The position numbers and the translations under genes are program-made. A model generated the notes under the pieces. The model searched no databases, was not told the origin of the DNA, and was given only the letters and a program-made list of their open reading frames with translations. DNA of 64,000 nucleotides from Wenjunlia vitaminophila DSM 41686 (GTDB lineage: Bacteria; Actinomycetota; Actinomycetes; Streptomycetales; Streptomycetaceae), in the NCBI RefSeq assembly GCF_000380165.1, contig NZ_KB904669.1, positions 185 through 64,184 on the forward strand, in the 5' to 3' direction. Each line of letters opens with the position of its first letter. The first letter of the stretch is position 1. Below, one piece after another: positions 45,067-54,700 of the stretch.

Positions 45067-46770
45067 TCACACCGCGGCCAACAGCCCCCGGACGTGTTCC
45101 ACCGCCTCGGCCACCGGAACGGACCGGGTCTCACCGGTGGCCCGGGTGGTGACCTCCACCGTGCCGTTGGCCAGGCCACGGGAGCCGACCGTGACGCGGT
45201 AGGGGACGCCCACCAGTTCGACGTCGCGGAACTTCACACCGGGTCGCTCGTCGCGGTCGTCAAGGACGACATCGACCCGCTCATCCAACAGCCCCCGGTA
45301 CAGGGTCTCGGCGGCCTCGGTGACCTTCGCGTCGCCGGTGCCGAGGCCCACCACGGCCACCTCGAACGGGGCGATGGCGACCGGCCACACGATCCCCTTC
45401 TCGTCGTGGTGCGTCTCGACCACGGCGGCCAACGCGCGCTCCACCCCGATCCCGTAGCTGCCCATGACCGGCACCACCCGCTCGCCATCCGGGCCGAGGA
45501 CGGACACGTCCAGGGCCTCGGTGTACCTGCGGCCCAGCTTGAAGATGTGGCCCACCTCGATGGTGCGCACCACGTCCAGCGCCGTGCCGCACCGCAGGCA
45601 GGCCTCCCCCGCGGTCACCTCCCGCAGGTTCGCCCACCGCCGCACCGTGATGTCGCGTGCGACCGACACGCCCCGCAGGTGAACACCGTCGGTATTGGCC
45701 CCGGTGGTCATGCCGACACGGTCGCGCAGGGCCTCGTCCGCGAGGACGGGCAGTTCGGTGACGCCCACCGCCCCGAGGCTGCCGGGGGAGGCGCCCAGCG
45801 CCGCCTGGATCTCCTCGACGGTTGCCGGGCGCACCACCTTCGCGGCGGCGGCATCGACGAGCTTCTGCTCAACGAGGCTGTGGTCGCCGCGAAGGAGTAC
45901 CAGGGTCGGCTGGTCATCGACCACGTACACCAGCGTCTTGATCTGCCGCTCGGCCGGCACGTCGTGCTGGCGGGCCAGTTCCTCGATGGTGCGCGCGTCA
46001 GGGGTGTCGAACGGCTCGGGGGCCTTCAGCTCCGGGCCGTCCACCACGGAGGGCAGGGCGGAGGCCGCCTTCTCGGCGTTGGCGGCGTAGTCACAGCCGG
46101 GACAGCGGACGACCAGGTCCTCGCCGGCGTCCGAGGGACACATGAACTCCACCGACGTGCTCCCGCCCATGCTGCCGCTGGACGCCTGCACGGCGATGGC
46201 CGGCAGGTCGAGTCGGGCGAAGACCCGCTCGTAGGCGGCCCGGTGCAGCTCGAAGGCGCGGTCGAGACCACTGGTTCCGGCGTCGAAGCTGTACGAGTCC
46301 TTCATGGTGAACTCGCGCACCCGCAGCAGACCGCTCTTCGGACGGGCCTCGTCGCGGAACTTGGTCTGGAACTGGTACCACATCTGCGGCAGGTCACGGT
46401 ACGACCGCAGTTCCTGCGACAGCACGGTGAAGACCTCCTCGTGCGTCATGCCGAGCGCCAGGTCCGCCCCCTTGCGGTCCCTGAGCCGGAACATCTCCTC
46501 GCCCATCACCTCCCAGCGGCCACTGCGCTGCCAAATGTCCGCGGGGTGCAGTGCGGGCAGCACGAACTCCTGGGCCCCGATCGCGGTCATCTCCTCGCGG
46601 ACGATGTCCATGATCTTGGAGCGGACGCGTACGGCCAGCGGCAGCAGGGAGTAGTGGCCGGCCATGAGCTGCCGGACGAACCCTCCTCGCACCAGCAGGC
46701 GGTGGCTCACCGCGTCCGCGTCCGCCGGGTCCTCCCGGAGAGTGGGCACGTACAGCGTGGACCAGCGCAT
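45067..46770 (-). CDS. proS: Prolyl-tRNA synthetase, bacterial type
   Basis: 567 residues. Motif 1 region QEFVLPALHPADIWQRSGRW, motif 2 KFRDEARPKSGLLRVREFTM, an inserted editing domain (about 225-385; QIKTLVYVVDDQPTLVLLRG) and motif 3 VMGSYGIGVERALAA, then an anticodon-binding domain. The insertion between motifs 2 and 3 marks the bacterial form. ATG 46770 gives the standard MRWSTLYVPTLREDPADA. It charges tRNA-Pro. Whether it is the only proS in the genome cannot be seen. Confidence 0.95.
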   Translation of the reverse strand: MRWSTLYVPTLREDPADADAVSHRLLVRGGFVRQLMAGHYSLLPLAVRVRSKIMDIVREEMTAIGAQEFVLPALHPADIWQRSGRWEVMGEEMFRLRDRKGADLALGMTHEEVFTVLSQELRSYRDLPQMWYQFQTKFRDEARPKSGLLRVREFTMKDSYSFDAGTSGLDRAFELHRAAYERVFARLDLPAIAVQASSGSMGGSTSVEFMCPSDAGEDLVVRCPGCDYAANAEKAASALPSVVDGPELKAPEPFDTPDARTIEELARQHDVPAERQIKTLVYVVDDQPTLVLLRGDHSLVEQKLVDAAAAKVVRPATVEEIQAALGASPGSLGAVGVTELPVLADEALRDRVGMTTGANTDGVHLRGVSVARDITVRRWANLREVTAGEACLRCGTALDVVRTIEVGHIFKLGRRYTEALDVSVLGPDGERVVPVMGSYGIGVERALAAVVETHHDEKGIVWPVAIAPFEVAVVGLGTGDAKVTEAAETLYRGLLDERVDVVLDDRDERPGVKFRDVELVGVPYRVTVGSRGLANGTVEVTTRATGETRSVPVAEAVEHVRGLLAAV

Positions 46771-46876
46771 GGGACCGGAGACCGTCCTCTCGGGGAAGCT
46801 GCGGGGTGACGTCCTGGCGGACACGCCGACGAACCAGGAACGAGAGGCGCATTCTAGTGGCGGGACCGTGCCCGAC

Positions 46877-47743
46877 TCACTCCGTTTGGACTCCCGGTAC
46901 CCCGCGGTCAACCCAGGCGGAACACGAGGACGACGGGGCACCGGAGGCTGGTCGTGCGTCCGCGATGCTCCGCAGAACGTCGGCGCTCTCGGCGTCGGCC
47001 GGATAGTAGGACTCGATCGAGACCTCGTCGAGCGTGATGTCCTGAGGCGTTCCGAACGTCGTGATGGTTGAGAACAGCCTCAACTCGCGTCCTCGAAAAT
47101 GAAAAATCATCGGAGTCGCCACCTCCGACTCCGGCCGGGGGACCGATTCGTCGGGCTCGCACTCCGCGAGGAACTCGTCATACAGCGCCGCAATCACGGG
47201 ATCGCCGGTCCTGGCCACCTGTCGTGACAACCGGGCACGGAAGAGCGCCCGGACTTCGGCCAGGTTGACGATCCGGGAGGCGAGACCCCGCGGATCGAAC
47301 CCGAGCCGCACCATGTTGACCGGAGCGGCGAGCAGGTCGGGATCGACGTCTGCGAGGAAGTGCTCAACCGGTGCGTTGACCATCACGATGTTCCAACGCC
47401 GGTCCACGACCAGAGCCGGATAGGGCTCGTGCGCGCGCAGCACCCTGGCCACGGCACTGCGAACGGCCGACATGTCCGGCTCGTCGAGAGGCCGTTCGCG
47501 GTACCGCGGCGCGAATCCGGCCGCCACCAGCAGACGGTTGCGATGCCGTAGTGGCACCTCGAGCTGGGCCGCGAGCCGGAGCACCATGTCGGCGCTCGGC
47601 CGGGACCGGCCCGTCTCGATGAGGCTGACGTACCGCGGCGAGACACCCGCCGCCGACGCGAGATCGAGCTGGCTCAGCCGTCGGCTGTTCCGCCACTCGC
47701 GCAACAGGCCCCCTACCGACTCCACGGCATCGACCCTAGTCAC
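46877..47743 (-). CDS. XRE-type regulator with MmyB-like ligand-binding domain
   Basis: 288 residues from GTG 47743. The HTH is RLSQLDLASAAGVSPRYVSL, followed by an MmyB-type domain with VDRRWNIVMVNAPVEHFL and FHFRGRELRLFSTITTFGTP. I prefer this start over ATG 47809 because the longer form would overlap the divergent gene and would place the 17-bp inverted repeat inside coding sequence. Such regulators usually control the divergent neighbour, here a SnoaL-like gene. Confidence 0.87.
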   Translation of the reverse strand: MTRVDAVESVGGLLREWRNSRRLSQLDLASAAGVSPRYVSLIETGRSRPSADMVLRLAAQLEVPLRHRNRLLVAAGFAPRYRERPLDEPDMSAVRSAVARVLRAHEPYPALVVDRRWNIVMVNAPVEHFLADVDPDLLAAPVNMVRLGFDPRGLASRIVNLAEVRALFRARLSRQVARTGDPVIAALYDEFLAECEPDESVPRPESEVATPMIFHFRGRELRLFSTITTFGTPQDITLDEVSIESYYPADAESADVLRSIADARPASGAPSSSCSAWVDRGVPGVQTE

Positions 47744-47761
47744 ACGGTCCGCCCACGGTCC

Positions 47762-47778
47762 ATGAACTCCGAGTTCAT
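47762..47778. promoter_or_regulatory. Inverted repeat between divergent genes, likely operator
   Basis: ATGAACT-CCG-AGTTCAT, perfect 7-base arms with a 3-base spacer, lies in the gap between the MmyB-like regulator and the SnoaL-like gene. This position suits autoregulation and control of the neighbour. Confidence 0.6.
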
Positions 47779-47813
47779 CGACAGTCCCTGGTCGCGCCGA
47801 CACACTCATGGAC

Positions 47814-48197
47814 ATGAATTCTGACCCGAAGGAAACTGACCCCAGGGAACTGGTCCTCAGATGCGTCGAGTCGTACGGCAAGGGCGACCTCGACGCCGTC
47901 GCACTGCTGGTCCACGATGACTACGTGGATCACGGAATCCCGTTCCAGACCTCCACGAAAGCGGACTGGATCACGGTGGCGCGGGAACTGCCCCTGGCAC
48001 AGTTGCGGATCGACATCCGCCGTCTCGTGGCAGAAGGCGACTACGTGACGATGTTCTCCCGGCGGTGGCTTCCCGGAGGTGAGCTCGACATCGCGGTGGC
48101 CGATGTGTTCCGTCTCCGCGACGGCCTGATCGCCGAGCGCTGGGAGATCGTCGAACAGATCCCGACGGATTCCCCGAACCCGGTGGCGACTCTGTGA
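47814..48197 (+). CDS. SnoaL-like (NTF2-fold) small protein
   Basis: 127 residues from ATG 47814 (ATG 47808 adds two). The SnoaL-like pattern shows as VLRCVESYGKGDLDAVALLV, DDYVDHGIPFQ, and ADVFRLRDGLIAERWEIVEQ. The fold binds small hydrophobic molecules; some members are cyclases or hydrolases and many are uncharacterised. It diverges from the MmyB-like regulator, a pairing common in actinobacteria. Confidence 0.85.
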   Translation: MNSDPKETDPRELVLRCVESYGKGDLDAVALLVHDDYVDHGIPFQTSTKADWITVARELPLAQLRIDIRRLVAEGDYVTMFSRRWLPGGELDIAVADVFRLRDGLIAERWEIVEQIPTDSPNPVATL

Positions 48198-48322
48198 GCC
48201 GACCACTCCGGCCCTTCCGCCGAGAGAGGGACCGGATCTGGCGTTCGCGCGTGGCTTCCGCGTGACGCCTGGCGGCTGCTCGCCATCGGAGCGGTCTTGA
48301 GCGTGCCGTTAGGGTCGGACGC

Positions 48323-49210
48323 ATGCGTCTGAGTGCGGTGATCCTGCCCATCTACCGGTGGGCCGAGGGGCAGAAGATCTGGCGACGGGCCGAGGAACTC
48401 GGCTTCCACGCCGCGTACACCTACGACCACCTGTCCTGGCGGTCCTTCCGGGACGGGCCGTGGTTCGGGGCGGTCCCCACCCTGACGGCGGCGGCCACGG
48501 CCACCGAGCGGTTGCGGCTGGGCACCCTCGTCACGTCGCCGAACTTCCGCCACCCCGTGACACTGGCGAAGGAACTGGTCACGTTGGACGACGTGTCGGA
48601 CGGGCGGGTGACCGCGGGGATCGGGGCCGGCGGTACGGGGTTCGACGCCACGGTGCTGGGGCAGGAGGCGTGGTCGCCGAAGGAGCGGGCGGACCGGTTC
48701 GAGGAGTTCCTGCCGCTGCTGGACGAACTGCTCCGCCAGGACGCGACCACCCGGTCGGGCGGGTACTACACGGCGGTCGAGGCACGGAACGTCCCCGGGT
48801 GCGTGCAACGGCCGCGGGTGCCGTTCTACGTGGCGGCGACCGGACCGCGCGGTCTGCGGCTGACGGCGGAGTACGGGCAGGGCTGGGTGACCTACGGCGA
48901 TCCGCGGGGGCCGGGGGACGTGCCGCTCGAGCAGGCACCCCAGGTGGTCGCGACGCAGTTGGCGAAGCTGACCGCTGCCTGCGAGCAGGTCGGACGGGAC
49001 GTCGGTGACCTGGAGAAGCTGCTGCTCCAGGGGTCAACGGTGGAGAAGCCGCTGGAGTCGGTGGACGCGTTCGTGGACTGGGCCGGGCGTTACCAGGAGC
49101 TGGGCATCACCGAACTGGTGCTCCACTGGCCCGTCCCCGACTCGAAGTTCGACAACGACCCGGCCGTCTTCGAGAGGATCGCCACCGAGGGCCTGTCGCA
49201 ACTGGGGTGA
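48323..49210 (+). CDS. Luciferase-like (LLM class) flavin-dependent oxidoreductase
   Basis: 295 residues with the luciferase-like barrel: YTYDHLSWRSF, LGTLVTSPNFRHPVTLAKEL, LDDVSDGRVTAGIGAGG and FYVAATGPRGLRL. It probably uses F420 or FMN; the substrate is unknown. The final 17 codons, with the stop, are repeated exactly at 50717-50767 on the far side of the DUF433/DUF5615 pair, so the gene end marks an insertion or duplication boundary. Confidence 0.9.
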   Translation: MRLSAVILPIYRWAEGQKIWRRAEELGFHAAYTYDHLSWRSFRDGPWFGAVPTLTAAATATERLRLGTLVTSPNFRHPVTLAKELVTLDDVSDGRVTAGIGAGGTGFDATVLGQEAWSPKERADRFEEFLPLLDELLRQDATTRSGGYYTAVEARNVPGCVQRPRVPFYVAATGPRGLRLTAEYGQGWVTYGDPRGPGDVPLEQAPQVVATQLAKLTAACEQVGRDVGDLEKLLLQGSTVEKPLESVDAFVDWAGRYQELGITELVLHWPVPDSKFDNDPAVFERIATEGLSQLG

Positions 49211-49211
49211 G
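49161..49211 (+). repeat. 51-bp direct repeat, left copy (end of the LLM gene)
   Basis: Identical over 51 bases to 50717-50767, starting CGGCCGTCTTCGAGAGG and ending AACTGGGGTGAG. Both flanking bases differ, so the repeat has sharp edges. It includes the last codons and stop of the LLM oxidoreductase. Confidence 0.95.
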
Positions 49212-49590
49212 TGCCTCCGCCCCACGCGAGTAACCAGTCCGCCGACGACCACCAGTCCGTCGGCGGACTGGCGGCGGCACACAGTTGTCACGGCCCTGGG
49301 TGGAAAGTCGACGCGGTCTTCCGGAAGCTACTGCGGGTTCACCTGGAAGGAGCACGGGGAAGAACTGCTGCGCCAGCGAAAGCCCTGAATACTGCGTCTA
49401 GAGCCTCGACCGGGCGCGTCCGAGACCGGCGACCGACCGGGCGAGCCCACCGCCGGCAAACCGACAGCAGAAGCTCACCAGAGCGGGCGCGTCTCGGCGG
49501 CCTCGTCCAGGTGAAATGCTGGCGAGCCTGATGCCCGTACGGGACCATGAAGTAGCGTCGGGTCGTCGTCCGGAGCCAAGGAGGTGCCGC
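49212..49590. other. Leader region of the DUF433/DUF5615 cassette
   Basis: About 380 bases. A terminator hairpin lies at 49234-49271. The rest has lower GC, several stop codons in all frames, and must hold the promoter for the cassette. An open frame at 49211-49531 has no ribosome site or family resemblance. Confidence 0.5.
49234..49271 (+). terminator. Strong hairpin after the LLM gene
   Basis: A 14-bp perfect stem, CCAGTCCGCCGACG and its complement, with a 10-base loop, 23 bases after the LLM stop. The second copy of the repeated gene end lacks this hairpin. Confidence 0.7.
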
Positions 49591-50238
49591 ATGTCGTACG
49601 AGCCCAAGCTGGCTGCCGCATTGTCCGGTGCGACTCTGCGGCAGCTGTCGCACTGGCGGCGGGCCACCGGCGAGCGCGGCGCTGTCCTGGTGCCGGAGAT
49701 CTCGGCGTCTCGTCCGATCCTCTACTCCTTTCGCGACGTCGTTGCTCTCCGAGCCTGTGTCCGTCTTCGCGAAGAGGCATCCCTCCAGAAGATCAGGCGG
49801 GCTCTGAGCACGTTGCGCGAGGGCCTCGACGAACGGGAACACCTCTCGGCCTACCGGCTGGTCGCGGGCGGTGACACGATCTATCTGGCGGACCCGGACC
49901 ACGCAGTGGACCTCGTGCGGGGCAAGGGCAACGTCGTCATCCACGACATGGTGGACGTGCTCGCGCCCTTCTACCGTGGTGGTCGGCGAATCCCGGACCT
50001 CCTCGAACCCCGCCCGCACGTGTCTGTCGACCCTGCCGTGCGGGGCGGTGAGCCAGTCGTCGAGGGGACACGCATCCCGGCCACAGAGGTTGCCGCTCTG
50101 CTACGGGACGGTGTGCCACCTGAGCAGATCGGCGACTACTACCCGGGCGTCACAGCAGAGGCAGCGCGCGACGCGGCGGACTTCGCCGACTACGTCGACA
50201 GTTACGAGGATGCGGAAATCCGGCAGGCAGCGTCTTGA
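49591..50238 (+). CDS. DUF433 protein with HTH-like N-terminus, probable antitoxin
   Basis: 215 residues. The N-terminal half resembles a MerR-like DNA-binding region (LSGATLRQLSHWRRATG, then YSFRDVVALRACVRLREEA). The C-terminal DUF433 domain has HVSVDPAVRGGEPVVEGTRI, PATEVAALLRDGVPPEQIGD and YYPGVTAEAARDA. DUF433 proteins are often encoded with a PIN-like toxin and act as antitoxins. ATG 49591 follows AAGGAGG. It overlaps the next gene by 4 bases (TTGA). Confidence 0.85.
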   Translation: MSYEPKLAAALSGATLRQLSHWRRATGERGAVLVPEISASRPILYSFRDVVALRACVRLREEASLQKIRRALSTLREGLDEREHLSAYRLVAGGDTIYLADPDHAVDLVRGKGNVVIHDMVDVLAPFYRGGRRIPDLLEPRPHVSVDPAVRGGEPVVEGTRIPATEVAALLRDGVPPEQIGDYYPGVTAEAARDAADFADYVDSYEDAEIRQAAS

Positions 50239-50696
50239 AGCTGCTGCTCGACGAGAATGTGCCGCTTCCCATGGCACGTATTGTGCGACTGCTCCTGAAG
50301 CACCACGTCATCGAGCATGTAGCCGAACTCAGCGGCTGGGCGGGCACCAAGGACGTCGAGCTCTACACGCGTGCGGCAGCGGACGGCTTTCAGATCGTTG
50401 TCACGAATGACACAAAGCAATTGAGCCGCCCACTGGAGGTGGCGGCCATCGCCGAGTCTGGCCTGCACCGCATCGAGTACCGCCAGAATCACAAGCACGG
50501 CGGGTTAGTGGGTCTCGGTGCAGCCATCGCCACTGTGTGCGCCGGCCTGCCCCATACCTTGACTGAGCTCGATCGGGCAGAGAGCCAGCGCCTGGTTTCG
50601 CTCAATGCGGTTGACCCGTCCCAGCAGAACCGCTTGCGGATCGTGGACCCTGCCAGCGTCCCGCCCAAGTTCTGGCCCGTCGGCTCACGGAAATAG
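50235..50696 (+). CDS. DUF5615 (PIN-like/Mut7-C) protein, probable toxin
   Basis: 153 residues from TTG 50235, translationally coupled to the DUF433 gene. The PIN-like acidic positions show in LLLDENVPLP, with a later VVTNDTKQL. This fold is expected to be an RNase. DUF433-DUF5615 pairs are listed as predicted toxin-antitoxin systems; activity here is untested. The C-terminal 50 residues extend beyond the domain. Codon use is less GC-rich than the core genes. Confidence 0.82.
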   Translation: MKLLLDENVPLPMARIVRLLLKHHVIEHVAELSGWAGTKDVELYTRAAADGFQIVVTNDTKQLSRPLEVAAIAESGLHRIEYRQNHKHGGLVGLGAAIATVCAGLPHTLTELDRAESQRLVSLNAVDPSQQNRLRIVDPASVPPKFWPVGSRK

Positions 50697-50716
50697 CCGC
50701 ACCAGGGTGTGATCGG

Positions 50717-50767
50717 CGGCCGTCTTCGAGAGGATCGCCACCGAGGGCCTGTCGCAACTGGGGTGAG
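50717..50767 (+). repeat. 51-bp direct repeat, right copy
   Basis: An exact copy of 49161-49211. It is not part of any gene here: its open frame is cut off from a start. It lies 20 bases after the toxin stop and 97 bases before the HAD gene. Confidence 0.95.
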
Positions 50768-50863
50768 CGACCCCGGCCCCGACCCCGCCACCGCCCTGTC
50801 CGGGCGGGCCCGCCCGGGCGGCCTCCCGTGCCGCACTCGAGGTCCATGGGTGAGGATGGGCCC

Positions 50864-51724
50864 ATGACCTCCACCCACCGTCGGCCCGCGGCGCGGCGGA
50901 CACCGGAGCCGTTGCCCCGGCTGATCGCGACCGACCTCGACGGGACCCTGTTGCGCAGCGACCAGACGGTGTCACCGCGGACGGTGGCCGCGCTCGCCGC
51001 CGCGGAGGCCGCCGGGGTGCGGGTCTACTTCGTCACCGGACGTCCGGCCCGCTGGATGAACGTGGTCAGCGACCACACCGCCCGTCACGGGATCGCCATC
51101 TGCGCCAACGGCGCCGCCATCTACGACCTGCACGGGGACCGCCTGGTCGGGGTCCGCGCGCTGGATCCCGGCGACGCCCTGGCCGTGGTCCGGGCGCTGC
51201 GCGCGGAACTGCCCGAGGTGACCTTCGCCGTGGAGCACACCAGGGGCTACTGCTACGAGCCGGACTACCCGCTGCTGCCCGACTGGACCAGGCCGGGGGC
51301 GGTGTCCGCGCCCGCCGAGACACTGCTCGCCAGCGACATCGGCCCGGTGTTGAAGCTGCTGGTCAGACATCCTTCCCTGGACCCGGACGGCTTCTTGGCG
51401 ATGGCCCGGCAGGCCGCCGGGGCCCACGCCGAGTTCACCCGTTCCTCCTCGGTGGCGCTGCTCGAGGTGAGCGCGACCGGGGTGAGCAAGGCCACCACGC
51501 TGGCCCACTGCTGCTCCGAACTGGGCATCGACGCCTCCGAGGTGGTCGCCTTCGGTGACATGCCCAACGACCTGGAGATGCTGGCCTGGGCCGGCACCTC
51601 CTACGCCGTGGCCAACGCCCACCCCGAGGTGCTCGCGGCCACCACCCACCACACCGCGTCCAACGACGAGGACGGCGTGGCGAGGGTCATCGAGTCGCTG
51701 CTGGAACGCCGACCCGCCCCCTGA
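50864..51724 (+). CDS. HAD-superfamily (Cof/IIB) phosphatase
   Basis: 286 residues. Motifs are [35 protein letters not shown] (Lys) and [14 protein letters not shown]. It resembles the protein at 36689 in length and motif spacing, so the two are paralogues. The start ATG 50864 has GTGAGGA upstream. It converges with cydCD with no gap (stops at 51722-51724 and 51725-51727). Confidence 0.9.
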   Translation: MTSTHRRPAARRTPEPLPRLIATDLDGTLLRSDQTVSPRTVAALAAAEAAGVRVYFVTGRPARWMNVVSDHTARHGIAICANGAAIYDLHGDRLVGVRALDPGDALAVVRALRAELPEVTFAVEHTRGYCYEPDYPLLPDWTRPGAVSAPAETLLASDIGPVLKLLVRHPSLDPDGFLAMARQAAGAHAEFTRSSSVALLEVSATGVSKATTLAHCCSELGIDASEVVAFGDMPNDLEMLAWAGTSYAVANAHPEVLAATTHHTASNDEDGVARVIESLLERRPAP

Positions 51725-54700
51725 TCACCGGGCCACCAGCACCCGGCCGCCCACCGCCCGGTCCCCCGGCACCTGGCTCTCCGGCGCCCGCGCCTGGGCC
51801 AGCCGGTCGGCAGCCTCCTCCCGCTGCCGCAGCCCGCGCAGCGGCCCGTCGGCCTCGGCCAGTTCCGCCCAGGTTCCGCGCTGCACCACGTGCCCGGCGT
51901 CCAGCACCACGATCTCGTCCACGGCGTCGAGCCCGGCCAGCCGATGGGTGATCAGCACGGTGGTGCGGCCCTCGGTCGCCGCGAGCAGGTCGGCGGTGAG
52001 GGCGTCCGCGGTGGGCAGGTCGAGGTGCTCGGCGGGTTCGTCGAGGACCAGCACGGGGAAGTCGGCGAGCAGCGCCCTGGCCAGGGCGAGGCGCTGGCGT
52101 TGCCCTCCGGACAGCCGCGCCCCGTGCTCACCGACCATGGTGTCCAGACCGTCCGGCAGCCCGGCCACCCAGTCCCGGAGCCGTGCCCGGGCCAACGCGT
52201 CCCACAGTTCGGCCTCGGTGCAGTCCGGCCGGGCCAGACGCAGGTTCTCCCGCAGCGAGCTGTCGAAGACGTGCGCGTCCTGGGCGCACAGGCCGACCAC
52301 CCGCCGCACCTCGTCACCGTCGCAGTCGCGCACGGACCGGCCGGCGAGGGTGACCGTGCCGGACTCGGGGTCGAGGAAGCGCAGCAGCACCTGGGCGAGG
52401 GTGGTCTTGCCCGAGCCGCTCGGGCCGACCACGGCGACCCTGCGGCCCGGGGTGAGGTCGAGGTCCACCCCGGCCAGGGCGGGACGGCGCTGCCCGGGGT
52501 AGCGGGCGGTGAGTCCCCGCACCCGCAGCGGGTACGGGTCGCTGGGCACGGGCGCGGGGTGGTCGGGTTCCACGACGGGCTCGGGGGCGGCCAGCAGCTC
52601 GTTGATCCGTTCCTGGGCGCGGCGGGTGCGCTGCCGGTACTGGGCGGCGAGCGGCATCGGGGTGACGGCCTCGAACGCGGCCAGCGGCGCCAGCACCACC
52701 ACAGCCAGGAGCACCCCGTCCAACCTGCCGTCGTGCACCGCCCACACGCCGGTCAGGGCGCACCCGGCCACGGTGAGTCCGGTGGTCAGGGCGGTGAGTC
52801 CGGCACCGAGGGCGGCGGTGGCGGAGGAACGGGAGGCCAGCCTGGTCAGCACGGCGTCGGCCCGCCGGGTGGCAGCCAGGGCACGGGGGAGGGCTCCGGC
52901 GACGGTGAGTTCCGCGGTGCCGGTGAGCAGGTCCACAACGGAGGTGGACAGTTCGCCGCGGGCGGGGGCGAGGCGCCGTTCGACCCGGCGGGCGAGCACC
53001 GCGGAGAGCGCGGGCACCAGCGCGCCGGCGACCAGCAGGCCGACCGCGAGCAGCACACCGGCTTCGGGCAGCAGCCACCCGGTGAGCCCGACGGAGGCGA
53101 CGCCGACGGTGACCGCGGCGGCGGCCGGCAGCAGCCAGCGCAGGAAGTGGTCCTGCAGGGCGTCCACGTCGGCGACCAGCCGGGAGAGCAGGTCACCGCG
53201 GTGGGCGCGACCGAGCCCGGCGGGCGCGATCCTGGTCAACCGGCGGTACACGGCGACCCGCAGGTCGGCCAGGACGCGGAACGTGGCGTCATGGGCGACC
53301 AGGCGCTCGGCGTAGCGGAACACCGCGCGTCCGATGCCGAACGCCCGGGTCGCGGTGACCGCGACCATCAGGTACAGCACCGGGGGTTGCTGGGACGCCC
53401 GGGAGATCAGGTAGCCGGAGGTGGCCATCAGCCCGACGGCGCAGGCCAGGGCGAGGCTGCCGAGCACCGCGGCGAGCAGGAACCGGCCCCGGGGCAGCCG
53501 TGGGAGCCGCACCGGGCCGGGGTTCCCCGCGCGCCCGCCGCCTCCGGCAGCCTCCCCGTCGGCGTGCGGGGCCCTGCCGGCGTCCGGGGCCACGGCGACG
53601 GCACGGGGGGTCCCGGGGCGCTGGGGGGCGTCCCCCGGGGTCCGCGCACCGGCCGCGCGGGGGTCCGCGGTGTGCGCCCCGGAGACGACCGGCCGCGGCG
53701 GGTCGGACGCCGCCGGGCCCAGGGTGACCGTGCGGTCGGCCACGGCCAGCAGGGCGGGGCGGTGCACCACCAGCAGGACGGTGCGGCCGGCGGCCAGCCG
53801 ACGGACCGCGTCCACGACCTCGGCCTCGGTCTCACCGTCGAGGTTCGCGGTGGGTTCGTCCAGCAGCAGCAGCGGACGGTCGGCGAGGAACGCCCGGGCG
53901 AGCGCGATCCGCTGCCGCTGCCCCGCCGAAAGGCCGGCGCCGTCCTCGCCCAGGCGGGTGTCGGTGCCGTCCGGCAGCGTCTCCACGTGGCGGAGCAGAC
54001 CGGCGTCCCGCAGGGCGGCGCGGAGCTGCGCGTCGGTGGCTTCGGGGCGGGCGAGGCGGACGTTGTCGGCGATGGTGCCCGCGAAGAGCCGCGGGCGCTG
54101 CGGCACCCAGGCGATCTGCGCGCGCCAGGTGTCGAGGTCGAGCTGGTGCAGCGGGGTGCCGCCCACGGTGATCCGGCCGGAGGTGGGCGGGGTGAAGCCG
54201 AGCAGCGCGTGCAGCAGCGTGCTCTTGCCGGAGCCGCTGGGGCCGGTGAGGGCCAGGGTCTCGCCGGGTTCGAGGGTGAGGGAGGTCTCGGACAGGGACG
54301 GCGTCGTCCGCCCGGGGTGGCTGACCGTCAGCCGGTCCAGGCGGATGGCGCTGCCGGCCAGGTCGGGCGCCGGGGTGGTGCCCGACTCGGGCAGCGGCTC
54401 GGCGAGGACCGCGAACACCTCCTCCGCGGCGGCGAGCCCCTCGGCCGCGGCGTGGTACTGGGCGCCGACCTGCCGCAGCGGGAGGTAGGCCTCGGGGGCC
54501 AGGACCAGCACGACCAGGCCGGTGTACAGGTCGAGGTCGCCGTGGACCAGGCGCATGCCGACGCCGACGGCGACCAGGGCCACCGAGATGGTGGCGAGGA
54601 GTTCCAGGGCGAACGAGGACAGGAACGCGATGCGCAGGGTGCGCAGCGTCGCCCTGCGGTAGTCCCCGGTGATCCGGGCGATGGCCCCGGCCTGCGCCCG

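Noticed and set aside
46771..46876. Possible T-box leader before proS
   Set aside because: The conserved T-box sequence and specifier loop are not present in the 106-base gap.
36689..51724. The two HAD genes at 36689 and 50864 as ends of one duplicated segment
   Set aside because: They are similar in motif order but nothing flanking them is duplicated, so ordinary paralogy is enough.
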